In this document: positions 4,857 to 6,056 of the stretch, piece after piece | Layout: each line of letters opens with the position of its first letter | Position numbering within the stretch: position 1 is the first letter of the stretch | DNA from: JBFHRB01 sp041591915 | GTDB lineage: Bacteria > Actinomycetota > Nitriliruptoria > Nitriliruptorales > Nitriliruptoraceae | DNA: 6,056 bases | Reading direction: 5' to 3' | Assembly (NCBI GenBank): GCA_041591915.1 | Contig: JBFHRB010000204.1 | Location: forward strand, 1-6,056 | Notes under the pieces: model-generated | Seen by the model: the letters and a program-made list of their open reading frames with translations, nothing else | What the model was told of the DNA's origin: nothing | The model's database searches: none | Made by a program: the position numbers and the translations under genes

Positions 4857-6056
4857 GTGGCTCGTGAAGAAGTCAAGCTGCCCGCCCTCGGTGAGTCCGT
4901 CACCGAGGGGATCCTGACCGCCTGGCTCGTCGACGTCGGCGACACCGTCGAGGTGGACCAGCCGATCTTCGAGATCTCGACCGACAAGGTCGACACCGAG
5001 GTCCCCTCGCCCGTCGCGGGCACCGTGGTGGAGCTCCGCGCCGAGGTCGACGACGAGATCGAGGTCGGCGCGACGGTCGTCGTCATCGACACCGAGGGCG
5101 GCGCCGCCCCGGCCGCGGACGACGCGCCCGAGGCCGAGCCAGCCACGGCGGAGGCCGCCACCGTGAAGGAGGCGCCGGCACCCGCGCCGCAGCAGCAGGC
5201 CCCGGCACCGCAGCCCGCCCCGGCTCCCGCCCGCGCGGACCTCGGCGACGACGCCTTCGACGTCCTCATCCTCGGCGCGGGCACCGGCGGCTACTCCGCT
5301 GCGCTGCGCTGCGCCCAGCTCGGCCTCTCGGTCGCACTCGTCGAGAAGGAGAAGGTCGGCGGCACCTGCCTGCACTGGGGCTGCATCCCGACCAAGGCCG
5401 TCCTGCAGTCCGCCGAGGTCGCCGAGGTCGTGCACGACGCGGGCGACTACGGCGTGAACGTCGCGTTCGAGGGGCTCGAGGTCGCCCAGATCAACAAGCA
5501 CAAGGACGAGGTCGTCGACCGCATGTGGAAGGGCCTGCAGGGGGCCCTCAAGGGTCGCGGCGTCGAGACCGTGCTCGGCCACGGCACGATCGTCGACCGC
5601 AACACGATCTCCGTGGAGCTGGCCGAGGGTGGCACCCGCGAGGTCAAGGGGCGCGCGCTGATCGTCGCCACGGGCTCGAAGCCCCGTGAGCTCCCGTTCG
5701 CGCCCTTCGACGGCGACAAGGTCATCAGCTCCGACCACGCGCTGTACCTCGAGGAGCTGCCGAAGAGGGCCGTCGTCCTCGGCTCCGGCGCGGTCGGCAT
5801 GGAGTTCGCGACCGCCTGGTCGGCGTTCGGCGTCGAGGTCACGATCGTCGAGCTGCTCGACCGGCTCCTCCCCCTCGAGGACGCCGACTCCTCCAAGGAG
5901 ATCTCGCGCGCGTTCCGCAAGCGCGGGGTCAACACGATGGTCGGCGCCAAGCTGACCTCGGTCGACACGAGCGACGGTGGGGTCATCTGCACGGTCGAGA
6001 CGAAGAAGGGCGAGGAGAAGCTCGAGGCGGACCTCCTGCTGGTCGCCGTCGGTCGC
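4857..6056 (+). CDS. lpdA: Lipoyl domain-dihydrolipoyl dehydrogenase (E3) fusion, N-terminal part (runs off right edge)
   Basis: The frame is open for 400 codons to the window edge. Residues 2-79 form a lipoyl domain (VKLPALGESVTEG at the start, then EISTDKVDTEVPSPVAG) with the lipoylated Lys at position 44. An Ala/Pro/Gln/Glu-rich flexible linker (about 80-131) leads to a flavoprotein disulfide reductase. The FAD-binding glycines are in LILGAGTGGYSAA (137-149). The redox disulfide is GGTCLHWGCIPTK, Cys171 and Cys176. ATGSKPRELP (271-280) closes the FAD domain and VVLGSGAVGMEFA (306-318) starts the NAD domain. E3 reoxidises dihydrolipoyl groups of 2-oxoacid dehydrogenase complexes and of glycine cleavage, passing electrons to NAD+. 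Fused lipoyl-E3 proteins are known from some pyruvate dehydrogenase complexes, such as Neisseria P64k. The lipoyl motif is of the E2 type, not the GcvH type. About 190 residues, including the dimerisation domain and the HPT active-site His, should lie beyond the edge. Confidence 0.94.
   Translation, partial: MAREEVKLPALGESVTEGILTAWLVDVGDTVEVDQPIFEISTDKVDTEVPSPVAGTVVELRAEVDDEIEVGATVVVIDTEGGAAPAADDAPEAEPATAEAATVKEAPAPAPQQQAPAPQPAPAPARADLGDDAFDVLILGAGTGGYSAALRCAQLGLSVALVEKEKVGGTCLHWGCIPTKAVLQSAEVAEVVHDAGDYGVNVAFEGLEVAQINKHKDEVVDRMWKGLQGALKGRGVETVLGHGTIVDRNTISVELAEGGTREVKGRALIVATGSKPRELPFAPFDGDKVISSDHALYLEELPKRAVVLGSGAVGMEFATAWSAFGVEVTIVELLDRLLPLEDADSSKEISRAFRKRGVNTMVGAKLTSVDTSDGGVICTVETKKGEEKLEADLLLVAVGR

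Noticed and set aside
5160..5245. Low-complexity Ala/Pro/Gln stretch as a possible assembly artefact or frameshift
   Set aside because: The frame stays open and correct on both sides, and such Ala/Pro linkers are normal after lipoyl domains.
5296..5313. Short tandem GCTGC repeat in the lipoyl-E3 gene
   Set aside because: It simply encodes the normal SAALRCAQ segment after the FAD-binding glycines; it is not a structural repeat of interest.
4821..5738. Minus-strand open frame of 305 codons opposite the lipoyl-E3 gene
   Set aside because: It is antisense to an unmistakable lipoyl-E3 coding sequence, and its Asp/Leu/Gly/Arg-rich product matches reverse reading of GC-rich codons.

Overview
The window is a compact, GC-rich stretch of bacterial chromosome with almost no non-coding DNA. 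GTG starts, codons ending in G or C, long spurious antisense reading frames and the mix of gene families point to a high-GC actinobacterium. Sulfotransferase, DUF1214 and SDR genes of this kind are common in mycobacteria and Acidimicrobiia; I cannot assign a genus. No mobile element, CRISPR array, tRNA or rRNA is visible.

Layout from left to right. On the minus strand, reading from about 4.7 kb down to the left edge, lie gcvT (glycine cleavage T protein), a hairpin just after its stop, then a tight three-gene unit: an SDR oxidoreductase, a DUF1214 protein and a PAPS-type sulfotransferase. A galE-like epimerase gene follows and runs off the left edge. The three middle genes are joined by 4-base stop/start overlaps (ATGA and GTGA), so they are very likely co-transcribed and translationally coupled. 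The galE-like gene begins 45 bases after the sulfotransferase stop with its own strong ribosome binding site. On the plus strand, divergent from gcvT across a 150-base gap, is a gene that fuses a lipoyl domain to dihydrolipoyl dehydrogenase (E3). It runs off the right edge with 400 codons visible.

How the genes fit together. gcvT and the lipoyl-E3 gene both belong to lipoate-dependent complexes (the glycine cleavage system and the 2-oxoacid dehydrogenases) and face each other's promoters, so they may share control. The SDR/DUF1214/sulfotransferase unit looks like a small pathway acting on a hydroxylated, probably lipid-like or steroid-like substrate: oxidoreduction of a hydroxyl or carbonyl by the SDR, sulfation by the sulfotransferase, and an unknown role for DUF1214. 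The substrate is inference only. This module is the least characterised part of the window.
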